Assembly: GCF_047511655.1 (NCBI RefSeq)
Contig: NC_133387.1
Span: 21,632,353-21,696,352, forward strand
Source of the DNA: Castor canadensis
Lineage: Eukaryota > Chordata > Mammalia > Rodentia > Castoridae
Length of the DNA stretch: 64,000 nt
Reading direction: 5' to 3'
The position numbers and the translations under genes are program-made. Below are positions 43,550 to 57,026 of the stretch, in pieces. How positions within the stretch are numbered: the first letter of the stretch is position 1; the number at the start of each line of letters is the position of its first letter. Under the pieces are notes generated by a model that was not told where the DNA came from, searched no databases, and saw nothing but the letters and a program-made list of their open reading frames with translations.

Positions 43550-46500
43550 AGACTTCAGAATCAATAGTAGGTGAGGGGATAGAATCTCCTAGATCATAGT
43601 TGTTTCCTCTGTCCAGAATCTACTGAACTATCTCCAAAATTTACTCCACACAGCCAGAATCAGAATACAAAGCCCCCAATGCTTAGTCCCAGGGAGGTTC
43701 AAAGAATCACTATCAAGACTTCATCTTCTGGTGTTTAGAATGGCAGCAAGAAAGTGCGACAAGGAGCTGGAGAGAGTGACAGGCTACAGCTCACCAGGCT
43801 CTTGCCCTCTCAAGGGCTTAAGGGAATTTCATTCTTGGAAATGTGTACAGAGCCCTTGCCACTGTGTCTCAGATGTGTTCCACCTGCTTATCCTTTGAAC
43901 TTTAGATTGCATTAGAAGAGCTAACATTTGCTTGTTTGGAAGGAGGCTGAACCTCTTCTTGACCCTTCTCCCTAGCCATTTGAGAAAGGTCTAAGAGTGA
44001 GAAGGATTCCTTTTATAAATGGAGCCAGAGCCTCATCCTGCCAACAATATGTTCATCAATCTTTCATTTTCATTAAAAAATACAATTAACAGAGATTGTC
44101 AGATTTGGTAAAATTCCTCTGATCTATAATTCTCTAAATTCATAGATTAGTGCAGAAGTTTCTAGCCCATAAAATGGGAAAACAAAGGCAAGGAGTGGAT
44201 GGGGGGGTGATGGAATCAAACTTACTGAAGATTGTTGGAGGGGGAATTTTAAAACACATGATAGCATAATGAATTGATTGGAAATGCAACCAGCGGGTCT
44301 CAAATTGTTTTCCCTCTCTTTCCCTCAATGAATCCTCAGCAACTCAGAATAATCACCTCCTAAGCTTCATCCTTATCCAGTGCAGAATATGAAAGAGAAG
44401 ATAGATTCTTTATGTTAAAAGCTGAAGAAACACTTTCCCCCACCATCCTCCACTTTAAATCATCTGAATAATCCAAATAATTCCTGCACTTCTTGAGTCC
44501 TGAAAAAAAAACTCAAAGTGTCCTTTAAGTAGTTTTTTGAGATATTAAAATGCTATTCCAAATGTGACTCCTTTGGGAAAAACACTATTTGTACACTATA
44601 ATTTTTATTAGGACTCTTTTACAACTTATAATCTTTACAAACGACTTTCTCATGTAATCTTCCTTAGAAAACAGTTTATTTAAAAAGATAGTTTATAAAA
44701 GTTGTAAGTTGCTAAGAAGTTACTAAGGCAAATCATTTATGTGTAAAATAAAGTATTGATCGAATGGTTATAGCTTGGAGTAAGCTCTCATATAAAAGAA
44801 AAATAAAATGCAAAGATGTAAAAGCACTCAAGTGAGGAGAGACCTAGAAAGAGAATTAATTACCAAGAGGTTTTTTCTGAAAGGTTGAGATGCCTACCTG
44901 ATCATACTTTCCTTTTCCTGCCACATGGAAAGAATCAATGATAAGACCTGAAACACAAGAAGCTACTTTAGCAGAAGCTGGGGAAAAGGAGAAGCACTGA
45001 AATAATTCCTTAAGTTAAAGTAAGAGTCAGTAGTTGATGCAAGCTATGAAAACAACTTTTCGAGACCAAGGCAGTCTACAAAGCCAAGAACATGACCCAT
45101 GTGGCATGCTAACCAACTTTCAAATAAGGGTTAAAGAGAAATTCCATGACTTCTTAAAGCTAACTCTTGGAATAATTAACTATGCTACCAACGAAAATGT
45201 TTAGAATTCATAGGAATATCCCAAGCCTTTCCCATGTTATACACATTGCATTTGTAGGAAATGAACCGAGTTTTGTCAGACACCAGAGTGTTTTCCAGTT
45301 ATTGCCCTTGGGCTAGTGCATCTGAAGCAAAGGGACTGCTAGTGCTCACCAACCTTTCCTGCTCACCTGAGCATGCCATTAGACTGTCCCTTCCCAATTT
45401 AAAGTTAGGTGTGACCTCTTGCTTGAGTTCAGTTCTGAACATATTATGTCACTGCCATGATAGCCTGTAAAATCCCTCCAAACTTCTCACACACTATATA
45501 CATTGCATTTTTCAATCTTCCTTCATTTCTTAGCTGGAGACAGGGTTTTTTTTTTTTTCCCAGAAGGACTCCAAGTCCCCCCAGAAGATGACAAAACCAT
45601 GAAATGTAAGCAGTCTGGACCCATGAATCTCTGTAAGAATGCTGCCAATCATTTGGATAAGGATACGACGAAGAAATGAAACTTCTGTTGTGTTAACCAT
45701 CTTTTTGCAGGCTATTTATTGTGTTAGTTAGGTTACCTTGTTTGATACGATGCTTATTAAAACTGCAGGTACTTTGTTCCATTCTCAGCTCCACTGAATC
45801 AAAAACTCTTGAAACAGGGTTCAAGAGTCCAGATTTCAAAGAAATTCTCCAAGTGATTACGTGTACACTGATGGTTGAGAAGCACTGCCTTTGATTTCTT
45901 TAAGAGTTGTTCCATATATATCTAAATGAAACTCTTTCAAGTGTGTTAAATTGAACTGTTCAAAAAGTTTTAAATCTGTGACTATGGCTGGAATAATGAA
46001 CTTGAAACAATGTTGCTTTCAAATCTACACACATGTTGGTCAGAGTATGCAATAGTTATCAAGCACCCACTATGTGCTTAATAACAATAATCAAGGTGGT
46101 CACATTTCCTGCTCCCACAGAGCCATCCACTGGTATTTTTAACTGTAATAAGTTGTGATAAGTGAAAATACCTGGTACTGGGAGCAAATAGAAAAAGATT
46201 TAATCCAAGTATGGTAGATTCAGGGAAGACATTTCAACTGAAGGATAAAGAAGGACTAGAAATTAAGCTGATGGGAGGAGGAAATAGGTGAGGTGCATGA
46301 CACTGGTCAAAGCTGAGAGAGAAAGTGGACCATAATGTTAAGGATGGATGTGATGAGATTTAGGGCTTAAGAACTAAGAGTGGACCAGATCAAAGACAGT
46401 AGTGGAGATCAATTTAAGTAATCTGGACAGTACCTTGAGGGCAAAAGGGAGTCATTGAAAAGTTCCAAAAAGGAAATGCTCTTCATTAGATCTGCTTAGA

Positions 46501-46640
46501 AAAATTACTCTAGCTGTATTGTTTAGAATGCATTAGATGAGCCAAGAGTGGAGGGAATCAGTCAATAGATTTGTTTACGCATGTTGTGAAAACGAATGTT
46601 GGATTTCATCAAAACTGAGAAATATGAGCGAATGAAAAGA
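43550..46640. other. intergenic, no recognised gene
   Basis: No coding signal. Part of 46180-46560 has the feel of an old dispersed repeat ('gggagtcattgaaaagttcc', 'aaaattactctagctgtatt') but I cannot name it. Confidence 0.45.
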
Positions 46641-47002
46641 TAAGCTACTCACTAGGAAAAATGTTTGAAAATCACATATCTAAAAAACTTAAATCCAGAA
46701 TATATAAAGAATTCTCAAAATTCAATAATAAGAAAACAAATAAATTTTTAAAATGTAAAAAGATTTGAGAAGTTACTTCACCAAACAAGATATATAGATG
46801 GCAATAATCACACAAAAACAGGCTCAACATCACTCATCATTAGGGAAGTGAAATTAAAATACAATGTGATTTCACCACACACCTAGCAGAGGCTAAAATT
46901 AAAAGATCCATTGTACCAATTGTTGGAGAGGATGTGGAGAACTCTCATATATTACATCCACTTCCAGTGGGAATGTAAAAATGGTACAGTTCCTTTGGAA
47001 AA

Positions 47003-47246
47003 TTTAGCCACTTGTTTCTTCTGCTCCTCTCTCTCTTCCTCTCTTTCTCTCTCTTTTGATGGTACTGGGGTTTGAACTCAGGACCTCATGCTTGCAAAGC
47101 AGGTGCTGTACAACTTCAGCCATACCTCCAGTCCTTTTTCTGAAACAGGGTCTTGCTATGTAGCTCAGGCTGGCCTTGAATTCAAAATCCTCCTGTCTCA
47201 GCCTCCAGAATACTGAGATTACAGATGTGTGCTACCATGCCCAGCT
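47003..47246 (-). mobile_element. compound ID + B1-like SINE
   Basis: A reverse ID unit (47060-47135: 'tttgaactcaggacctcatg', 'cttcagccatacctccag') is followed by a reverse B1/7SL unit (47140-47246: 'gtcttgctatgtagctcagg', 'attacagatgtgtgctacca'). A CT-rich run precedes the ID. Confidence 0.85.
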
Positions 47247-47266
47247 TTAATTTAGCTATTTCTTTA

Positions 47267-47621
47267 TTTTTTTTTCATTTTTCTTTTATTATTCATATGT
47301 GCATACAAGGCTTGGTTCATTTCTCCCCCCTGCCCCCACCCCCTCCCTTACCACCCGCTCCACCCCCTCCCTCCCCCCCCAATACCCAGCAGAAACTATT
47401 TTGCCCTTATTTCTAATTTTGTTGTAGAGAGAGTATAAGCAATAATAGGAAGGAACAAGGGTTTTTGCTGGTTGAGATAAGGATAGCTATACAGGGCATT
47501 GACTCACATTGATTTCCTGTGCGTGGGTGTTACCTTCTAGGTTAATTCTTTTTGATCTAACCTTTTCTCTAGTACCTGTTCCCCTTTTCCTATTGGCCTC
47601 AGTTGCTTTAAGGTATCTGCT
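47267..47621 (-). mobile_element. short young L1 3' end with 16-bp target-site duplication
   Basis: Only about 355 bp of the L1 3' UTR, minus strand, with its T-run tail at the low end and the C-rich tract. TTTAGCTATTTCTTTA flanks it exactly at 47251-47266 and 47622-47637. Same lineage as the copies at 17.7 and 30.5 kb. Confidence 0.95.
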
Positions 47622-48184
47622 TTTAGCTATTTCTTTAAAAGGTAAACATACACCTATAATATAAGCCAGTCATTGACTCCTAGGTATTTACTGAAGAAAA
47701 ATACATATGTACATCTATACAAGACTTGTACAGTAATGTATATAGCATATTTGTTTGTAATAGTCTCAAGTTAGAAACAACCCAAATGTCCATCAACTGG
47801 TGAATTATTAAACAAATTGTAATATATCCAAGCAAAGGAATATCATTCAGCAACAAAAAGGAATTCACTTGATATATGCAATAACAGATTTCAAAATTAT
47901 TATGCTCATAAAAAAGTAATAAAAAGTATGCATCATGATTTTATTATGTAAAATTTAGAATATACGAACTAATCTGTAGTTTGGAAAGCTGATTGGTAGT
48001 TGAGGACTGGTGGAGGTGGCACAAAAGAAGGAGGCAGCAGGGAACACAAGGAAACTTTGGGGGTGATGGTGTGTTCATTATCTCAATTGTGAGGATAATT
48101 TCATGAGTGTGGACAAATGTTAAATTTTTTTCAAAATATATGTACTGAACAAAGCTATTAAAATACCTTAAAAAGTAAAACTAT

Positions 48185-51100
48185 GGTGCTTCTATCCATC
48201 AAAACATACCTGCAGAGAATAATAAACCAGAAAAAGCAGCAGAGCAGAATTGAACTTCTAGAAATGAAAACAGGACTTCTGGAAGCTGAAACATAACTGC
48301 TATTTAAGACTCATTGGGTAAGTGTAGCATTAAATTGGTCACAGCTGAAGAGTGATTTAGTGAACCAGAAGACAGATCAAAGGTACACATGCATTGGGTT
48401 TAGCAACAAGGTTGTTAGAGTTGACCTCAATGACAGCAATTTCAGTGGTGTAGCAGGAAGAAACCAGACTATATTTTAATGAGAAGTTATAATGAGAAAT
48501 GAGAGAATAAAGTAATGTATTTGACAATCTACCAGATATTTGATAAAAACATAGAGTATGTAGATGGAAAACAGAGAATTGAGATTTGGTTTCTTTTGTA
48601 AATATTCAAATCCACAGAAAAGTTTGAGTCATAAGCATCAGTACACCCCTTACCCAGGCTCACCAGATTCATCTCACTACCTAGGTAAGATACAAGATAG
48701 ACAGCTGAAACTTCTCCTACGCACTTGAGCACATAGCTCCCAAGAACAAGAACTTTCTGGTTTTGATCTAAAACAATCAATATTCGTCATACAATGTATA
48801 TACTTCTCCAATAAACCTAAAAATCTCCTCCAGCATTATTCCTTCTTTGATTCTGGATCTAGTCAAGGCTCACGTTACATTTGACAGTCCTGTGCTTTTG
48901 GTTTCCGGCAATGTTTCTTGCTATTTGTTATGTCATTAAATCTTTCAGAGAGTCTAGGTTACTTATCTATCAGAACACCCATGTTCTGAGGTTATCTGAC
49001 TGTTTTCCCTGTCATAAGTTTCAGGTCATAAATGTGAAAAAGCATTTAGTGATTCCACATACCTCTGAAAATATTATATTAAGAGGCACAGAATAACGGG
49101 CCACCTCATTTTGGGGGATGCCAAGTTTGACCAGCTGGTTACTGCCATAACTGAGGTAGGACATTTTTTGTTTTTGTTTTTAAATCAGAGAAATGTATTA
49201 AAGAGTAAGTAAAGCAGGGAGATGATGCTGGAAGAGAAAGCATACTAAATGGAGTGAGATTCTCTAGAGAGGTGAAGGGAATGGACCCAGAACAAAGAAA
49301 GAATGATTAGCCTTAAGCACAGGAGAAACATCTCTTCCACTGAGTCAGAAGAGAAGGAAGAAAACCTAGTGCTGACACAGGAAGTTAATAAATTTCATGT
49401 GGCCTTTATTTTCTTTGCACAGTAAGAGACAAGGTCACCTGCTGAATGTGGGGGCAATGGTGGGATTGAAGAGTTGGAGACTTGATGGTCTCCAGGGAGG
49501 TTGCTGTAGCTGCTAGGGAGAAGAATAGAGGGAAACAGGTAGAGTGCCAAACTGTTGTTGAGGTCTTAGCCGAAGTTGGAGGCCATCAGTGTCCCAGGCA
49601 CAGATTCAGAGAAGGTGTACAGTGAATTGGCTGCAGATATGATTGGGCTACGTGGTTAGATTAGACACAATCTGACAAGACAGTTAAGGAAAGAGAAGAT
49701 GAGGGACTGAAGCTACTGTATATAGGGAAAATAGAAAGGTCAGGGAATTAGGTGTCAAAATAGAAAACCAACAGAGGTAGGGGAATAGTTGGAGAACAAA
49801 TGTCAGGAACAAGAACTTTGAATGAATGAAAGCTTTCAGAAATGGAGAAATTCTGGATAGTGACATGATCTAGGGATATGTCCTTGTAAGTAGATGGCTG
49901 GGAAGAAGTAGTAGAGCTATGTACTGGTGCTACAGGAATTGAGAAACCTGCTGCCCAGTGTGCTGGCACCTCCTATGCTCTTGGTGAGTGAAGGATTCAA
50001 AAGATTGTAGTTGTTTGTTACCAGCTGATACCAATGTCTCCTATTTGCAGTTTTCCCTATTATAAATGATTCAATACCTGTGGAGAAAACTGTGGTCTTC
50101 AACACATAAAATGATCACCAAAAAGATCATAACTAAATATCTTGACCAAAACCCTATATAGGGCTCTAGCTGGTGTGGGCTTTCTTTGTCCTTTCAGGGT
50201 GTTTTTAGCCCTGCAGGATATAGGGCTTTTAAAGAAAATCTTATTAGAAAAGTTCCTTTCCTGTGATTGATCTTTCTTAATCCCTCACCTGGCAGCTCTG
50301 TGTTAGCACAGTAACCCGAGTTAGCTATGATTGGATGGTCTCGAGAAAATGAGGGCATTGGATTAGATCAGTGAGAGGTTCTGGACCTTTTTTTGATTGT
50401 TGGCCTCTTGGGAAATTTGGTGGAAATATGAGTCCTTTTTCCAGGAGAATGAACATTTGCACATACCCACACAGTACTGCATTCGATTTCGAGGTGCCTC
50501 ACAGACTGTCACTTAATATAACCTGAATTTGATTACTGTGGGTATCATATCAGTTCTATAATATTATGACTATATTATAAAGTCGGTTGGCTTGTTAGCC
50601 AAACATTAAAAAAAAAAAAACTTTATTGCAATCTTTCTCTAAACATGTCTCCAAGATCCCTTTTCTGTAATTAGTGAAGTCTAGAGCTGCCAGATGAATT
50701 CCCCCGCTGATTGTGACCTGATTTTTGTTTCCTAGAGTGATCCTTCCCTGTTACAGCACCAGAGAGCCTTGTACTGTTCACCCCAACAGATTTTATTTAA
50801 AAAGGATCAATCCCTTCAGCTGAAACAGCTGAGCCTGACATCCAGCTTGTTGGTTGGCAACAGCCCAGGCCTGCAGCTGAAGTCAAATAAGGGCCATCAG
50901 AGAGACTTGCCATGCAGCCAGAATGACAAGTCAGAGAGAGGGGGCTGTGGCACAGAAGGCAGTGTAGGGACTGATGAGCCAAGGACAGGGCATCTCTGCT
51001 GAGCACACCTGTGCTCAAGGTCTCTGGAGTGTCAGAAGTGAAAAACCTTGGAAGAAAACACGGAGTGAAGTGAAGAAAGAAAAAAAAGTCCTCCTCCAAA

Positions 51101-52345
51101 TAAGCAAGCAAGCAACACAACACACATATACACCATTTAAAAAATTATAGCTGGAGATAGCCTTAATATTTTGTTCTTTTTAAATTAAAATCAGCCAGTT
51201 TCTGTTAAAAGGTTACTAACAGCTTGTCCCAAGCAGTGATCGGATATCTGTTCTATCCAGAGTCGGCGCAAATACTAATTATTTTAGAAAAGAAGTGGGC
51301 TGCATACATTACATTGTTTCCTGCTGCTTTTCCTCGTGTAGAAAAGTTACCTTTACTGGGTTTCTCTCTTTACATGCCTTCTCTTTTTCTATGGAAATTC
51401 ACCATCTTTCTATCTCTAGTTAAACTCTATCAAATTCCTAAAATGGTAATATAAAAAACTATATGCGGTTTACTTGTTATTTTGATTTTTTCCAATAGTC
51501 TATAATCTTGAAGAACCAGTAAAAGATAGCAACAGAATAAGAGTCAGCCACCAGGTAGATTGTAGCCATATCATAAAATGTAGTTTTAACAAAATACTGC
51601 AATTGATCCCAAAACAGAGCTCTGAGCACCCTGGAAGCCAAGATTTAAAAAAAAAAGATGATAACTAAAGCAGCCTTAGTCCTCGTTACTTGAGAAATTA
51701 ATTTAATAGAGTTAAAAGATGTTTTGCTATTATTAAGTTCTAAAATGAATTAATTTTTAATGGAGATATCACTGTGGTGGATTTATCATCTTCGGTTTTA
51801 TTTGAGATACGGAAACACTTTTATACAAAATCTTCTCAAGTACAAATGCCAAAGGAAGAATGTTATATCATGGATTTGCCAAGATTTCCTCACAGGTAGC
51901 ACACAGGTTTGTTAGTTGTTAGCTTTTTTACTTAGTGTGGGATAGAATTAGACTACAGGAATACATCTGTATCCATGCCTCTTTGAAATTTTTTCTCAAT
52001 TATCAGTTGTTGGAGGTGGGCAATTAACAGACAATAAATATCAGAGAAGTTGAGATCTAACATTTAGGTCTTCCACATGGCCAATAGAGTTATGTGCTTC
52101 TGGTATCTTGTGCTGAAGCTTTATCATGAAACTAAAGAACTTGAATTATATTCTTGCCTAGACAGAGGATCTTCCTCCATTTGTGCCCTGCGTAGGTTTC
52201 AGGTACATAGGCAAACAGTGGCTAACAACTTTGGAAAAGTCAAATACCTCTGATGAGTAATGAAATGAGAAAGCTCATTTGTCTGGAAACTGAAGAACAT
52301 TGGCTCATAGTGACCATTTTGAATTTGGCACAATTGATCTTAGGC
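48185..52345. other. intergenic, no recognised gene
   Basis: About 4.2 kb. The start (48190-48400) may be L1 ORF1-like ('gaacttctagaaatgaaaac') but too weak to call. An A13 run lies at about 50609. Frames up to 108 codons lack recognisable domains. Confidence 0.45.
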
Positions 52346-52349
52346 TTTT

Positions 52350-52828
52350 CCTTTTTTTTTTATTTTATCTTTTTTGTTTTGGCAGTGCTGAGGTTCAAAT
52401 CCAGGACCTTGGTTGAATTGACCAAAGTAAAGTATACTTCCAGTGGGGATACTTTGAGAAACCTTTTTGGAATTAATAATGAAAGACAGGACTATAAAAT
52501 AAGTATAGTGTGTGTATGTGTGGGGGGAGGGTGAATGGAGGAGATAAAAGTGAGGGAATATGGTTGACGGGTTTCATGTATGTATACAAAATAGAATGAT
52601 GAAACCTGTTGCAATTGTTTTAAGTGAGACAGGGAGGGGTTTGTGTGGGTGGTGGGGGGAAGATGGTGGGGTTATCTAACCAATGTACAATGTAAGACTA
52701 TTCAGAATTGTCACAATGACTCTCCCCTGTACAATTAATATATCCTATAAAAATGGACAACAAAAAACAAATCTAGGGCCTTGAATATGCTAGTCAAGTG
52801 CACTATAACTAAACTATACTCCCAGCTC
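52350..52828 (-). mobile_element. ID SINE split by a later insertion
   Basis: The two halves of one minus-strand ID lie at 52350-52411 (T-rich tail, 'aggttcaaatccaggacctt') and 52776-52828 ('gggccttgaatatgctagtc', 'aaactatactcccagctc'). The outer flanks 'aggcttttcctttt' and 'aagctcttcctttt' look like its target-site duplication. Confidence 0.75.
52412..52775 (+). mobile_element. short L1-type 3' tail inserted in the ID SINE
   Basis: About 360 bp ending 'caattaatatatcctataaa' and an A-rich end, similar in layout to the tails at 14.6 and 57.1 kb. It contains G-rich segments (52520, 52630-52670). Flanks 'ggaccttg' and 'gggccttg' are consistent with a short duplication. Confidence 0.55.
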
Positions 52829-52871
52829 AAGCTCTTCCTTTTGGTAACAATTAGCCAATGGGATTCTGTTC

Positions 52872-52950
52872 TTTTTTTTTTCATTTATTTATATGTACAT
52901 ACAATGTTTAGGTCATTTCTCCCCCTCCCCCACCCCTCCCTCTCCTCGGG
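52872..52950 (-). mobile_element. very short L1 3' tail
   Basis: T-run, 'atttatatgtacatacaatg', 'aggtcatttctccccctccc': the extreme 3' end of the same L1 lineage on the minus strand. Confidence 0.7.
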
Positions 52951-52987
52951 ATTATTTTCTTTGTAGAAAGATTACTATAGAGAGTAA

Positions 52988-53090
52988 GGCTGGGCTGACA
53001 CAGTGGCTCAGATGGTAGAGCACACGCCTGACAAGTGCGAGGCCCTAAGTTCAAGCACCAGTACCCCAAAAAAACCCAAACAAACAAAAC
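52988..53090 (+). mobile_element. ID SINE
   Basis: 'ggctgggctgacacagtggc', 'tcagatggtagagcacacgc', 'aggccctaagttcaagcacc' and an A-rich tail. Confidence 0.88.
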
Positions 53091-53753
53091 ACACATAGAG
53101 AGTAAGACTAAGCCATCACCAAAGAAAATGATGCTTGTCTTCCTGTTTGCCATGGGAAGAGAAATGCATCCAGCTATGTAAAAGTTGCACCAGTATATTT
53201 GGAATGAGTTTCAGGGAATGGGAAAGGAATTCATTCTAAGAGATTCTGTGCTACTCAAGAGGACACAGGATCATTCGTTTCTTCTTAGGATCCACTAAAC
53301 AGTGCTGATGACACTAGTGCAGGGTCAGACTTACATTATTCATTTCAGCAAGGACAAAAGGCAACATGGGACAATCTATAAAAAGTGAGAAACTGATAAT
53401 GTCAGCATAATTGTTAAAGCAAGAGGAAATCTGCATTATAGTTTTCCATATTACTAAAATAACTTCCATTCAAAGTCCACTCAAATAATTAGTCATATGA
53501 TTTGGTCTTTAAGAAGTAACTCCTTCCTCTGTATCCAGTTATTTCTCCCCTGGGGATTCGATCATCTCGTAAAGCAATGAATAGGCAAAAAGGAGGTCCA
53601 AAGAAGACTACAGTCATCATAGCATTTCTTTGAGTTTCAGGATTTAAAAAAACAAATCCAACCAATGCCATGACACAAGAGTGTAATAACAGAACTCCGT
53701 GGACCTGACTGCCACACAAACAACAACAAAATATCTAAATCTTCATTTAAGAG

Positions 53754-53756
<3 letters not shown>

Positions 53757-53815
<59 letters not shown>
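53757..53815. repeat. (TG)n(AG)n composite microsatellite
   Basis: About 14 TG units joined to about 14 AG units; on the complement this is (CT)n(CA)n, as at 14994. Confidence 0.97.
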
Positions 53816-53817
<2 letters not shown>

Positions 53818-53819
53818 AA

Positions 53820-54675
53820 AAATGTCATTTAAATACATCAACATTCCCTGAAGCATGTTTCCCCGAAGTAAGAATTACTTGTTACTTCCACAGCTATTTC
53901 ATGTTCAGACAGAATCAAAAGACTTTTCCTTAGCCAAATAAGTTTGGGAATTCACACACTACATCCTGGTTCCTGGTGAGTCGTATGTACATTAATCAAA
54001 GCAGAACATCATATTTTGTTCAACTCACAGTTTTCTGAACTTATTTCACCAGAGCATCTTTATATTTCCAAGCAAAAACACCTTCTCAAACACACCAGTA
54101 AGTGAAGGGTTAGGCATATTTTGAACAGAGAATTATGCTATTATTCTGTGCGTATGTTACAAATGCACAACTCATTGGTCAAAGACTTTATCTTCAGAAC
54201 TTTGTCATATTTCACAAAACACAAAATCCTGACAAATTAAAAAAGTTCCTATCCTTTGAAATTTTTCTTATGAGTGCATTTGGTCTCACAAGACTCTGGC
54301 TTCCTTCTTGGTATCTATAGGCCCTATTCCTTCTGCATTCATAGCAGAAATTAACCTTGAGATCCAAATATTATAGACAGTTACAGGTGCCTGGAGATAA
54401 AACTATAATAGTTTATTGTAAATTTGTAGTTTTTCCTGGTTTGATATAGAATATTTTCTGTAAGTGTGACATGTTCCTGTAATTGGTAACCTTTAAAGTT
54501 ATTATTTGCTTATTTGCATATGGTGGGTTGTTTTGTAGAGAAAAGACAAGGTAAGAAATGTAACTGTCACTTGACACCAATTCCAGTTTCTATGCAGAAT
54601 CTTCTACATAGGTTGTCCATTTCATATTCACAATAATCCTATAAAGTGAGTCTTATTTTCCTCTTTGCCAGATTT
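53820..54675. other. intergenic, no recognised feature
   Basis: No gene or named repeat. Confidence 0.4.
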
Positions 54676-55261
54676 GATAATTGAGGCTTTCTTTAACAAA
54701 TGGTATTGGGAAAACTGGATATCCACATGTATAGGACTGAAACAAACTCCCATCTCTCATCTGGTACAAAAATCAATTCAAAGTGGATCACAGACCTTAA
54801 TGAAAGACCAGAAGCTGTGAAACTAGTAGAGGAAAACACAGGAAAAACACTTGAAGATACAGGCACAGGCAATGACTTTCTGACTATGACTCCATAGCTC
54901 AAGAAATAATAGCAAGAATTGACAGATAGGATTGTATCAAATTAAAAAGCTTCTGCACAGCAAAGAAAACAATTACCAGAGTGAAAAGACAGCCTACAGA
55001 ATGGAGAAAAGCTTGCTCAGCTATTCATCCAACAAAGGATTAACATCCAGAATATATCAAGACTTTAAAAATATTAAAAACCAAAAGAACAAATAACCCA
55101 GTCAATCAATGGACAAATGAATTAAACACACTTCTTGAAGGAAGTACAAATGAAGAAATGTTCATCCTTAGCTACAAAGACAATGCGATTCAAAACAACA
55201 CTGATATTTCATCTCACTCTAGTCAGAATGGCTAGCAACAAGTAACAAAAATCAATAAATA

Positions 55262-56518
55262 CTAGTATATAATAGATGCACAGGTGATATTTACATATGT
55301 GCTTACAATATATCTTAGTTAGATTTACCCCCTCCATCATTCTCCCTCATCCTCTTCCCCTCCTTTTAGAACAATTTCAATAGGCTTCATTCTTCTATTT
55401 TCATATGTTAATACAGAATACACCCACCATATTCACCCTCATTCACCCTTTCCTTACTAGTATTCACCCCCCCCCCCAGGAAAGACCTGTTTTACCCTCC
55501 TATCCATTTTTTAAAGTGTGTATTGATAATCCAAGGAGGTTTTGCTTGGTAATTTAGGCTTTAATCAAGTTAACCCCCATTACTTAGTCTATCTCTATCA
55601 CCATGCTCCCCTAATACTCAACAGCTTATAGTACACTGCATTATATTATATTCATATAATATTTTATTTATTAAAAATATTTGTTTATTATATTTACAAT
55701 ATTTATTTATTATATTCATATATTTTTCGTTTGCTAACATTTTCTTTCCCTCTCCTGCCTCCTGTAGTCCTCTGAGACGGACCCACTAATACAATCTTGT
55801 TCTCTCTCTCTATATATATATGTATATATGTGTGTGTGTGTTTATATATATATATATATATGATTATATGTGTGTTTATATATACATTTAACTTATAGGT
55901 CTAGCTTCCACATAAGAGGGAAAATATGTGACCTTTGACTTTTTGAAGTTAGGTTATTTCACTTAGCATGATATTCTCTAGTTCCTTCCATTTACCTGCA
56001 AAGAACATAATTTCTTTCATTTTTATGGCTGAATAAAATTCCATTTGTGTATAAATACCACATTTTCTTAATCCATTCATCAGTAGTGGGGCATCTTGGC
56101 TGTTTCCAGAGCTTATTTATTGTGAATAGTGCTGCAGTAAACATGGGTGTGCAAGTGGCTCTAATGTATCCTGGAGCACATTCCTTTAGATATATGCCCA
56201 GAAGTGATATCGCTGGATCTTATGGTGGTTCTATTTTTAGTTCTCTGAGGGACCTCTGTATTACTTTCCATATCAGTTGCACTAATTTACACTTCCACCA
56301 ACATTGTATAAGTGTTCCTTTTCCCCCACATCCTTGAGCATTTGCTGTTTGCGTTATTGAAGATAGCCCTTCTGACAGGGGTGAGGTGGAATCTCAAGGT
56401 TGCTTTGATTGGCATTTCCTTTATGACCAAGGATGCTGAGCATTTCTTCATTGTTAATTGGGCATTTGTACTTTTTCTTTTGAAAATTGTCTGTTCATTT
56501 GCCCATTTATTCAGTGGG
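55262..56518 (-). mobile_element. L1 (minus) nested in the plus-strand L1
   Basis: The 3' UTR complement (55290-55620, C/T-rich) is followed by a TA/TG-rich stretch, then the reverse ORF2 C-terminus (55900-56519: 'ggctgaataaaattccattt', 'gtggggcatcttggctgttt', 'tgaggtggaatctcaaggtt'). Related to the L1 at 32 kb in its 3' UTR wording. No clear target-site duplication. Confidence 0.8.
55800..55895. repeat. (TC)/(TA)/(TG) low-complexity stretch
   Basis: Alternating TC, TA and TG dinucleotide blocks inside the nested L1. Confidence 0.85.
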
Positions 56519-56946
56519 GAACCCTTCTATATTGTTGGTAGGAATATAAATTAGTCTAGCCACTATGGAAATTGGTGTGGAGATGTCTCAAAAAGCTAAA
56601 AAGAGAACTATCATATGACAAAGCTATATCACTCCTGGGTATACGCTCAAAGAAATCAAAGTCAGCATGCAATATAGACACCTTCACATCCATACTCACT
56701 GTGGCAATATTCACAAAATCCAAGTTATCAACCAAGGTGCCCATCAGCAGATAAATAGATAAAGACAATGTGGCATATATACACAATGGATTATTATTCA
56801 GCCATAAAGAAGAATGAAAATAGGTCATTTAAAGGAGAATGGATATTAGAAAACTTAATGTTAATTGAAATAAGCCAGGCTCAGAAAGATAAATATTGCT
56901 TTTCACTCATATGTAGAATCTAGTTTTTTTTTAAGTTATGAAAGTA

Positions 56947-57026
56947 GGAGATATGACTCAAGTGGTAGAATGCCTGCTTTGCAAATACAAAGCCCTGAGT
57001 TCAAACACCAATTACACCAAAAAAAG
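56947..57026 (+). mobile_element. ID SINE with 12-bp target-site duplication
   Basis: 'atgactcaagtggtagaatg', 'aaagccctgagttcaaacac' and an A7 tail. GTTATGAAAGTA flanks it exactly at 56935-56946 and 57027-57038. Confidence 0.93.

Larger units (their letters stand above)
46640..48180 (+). mobile_element. ancient L1 split by SINE and young L1 insertions
   Basis: The left part (46640-47000) reads 'tccagaatatataaagaatt', 'ggctcaacatcactcatcat', 'tggagaggatgtggagaact'. The right part (47640-48180) continues with 'acccaaatgtccatcaactg', 'aaaggaatatcattcagcaa' and the old 3' end block. Two later insertions separate them. Confidence 0.75.
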
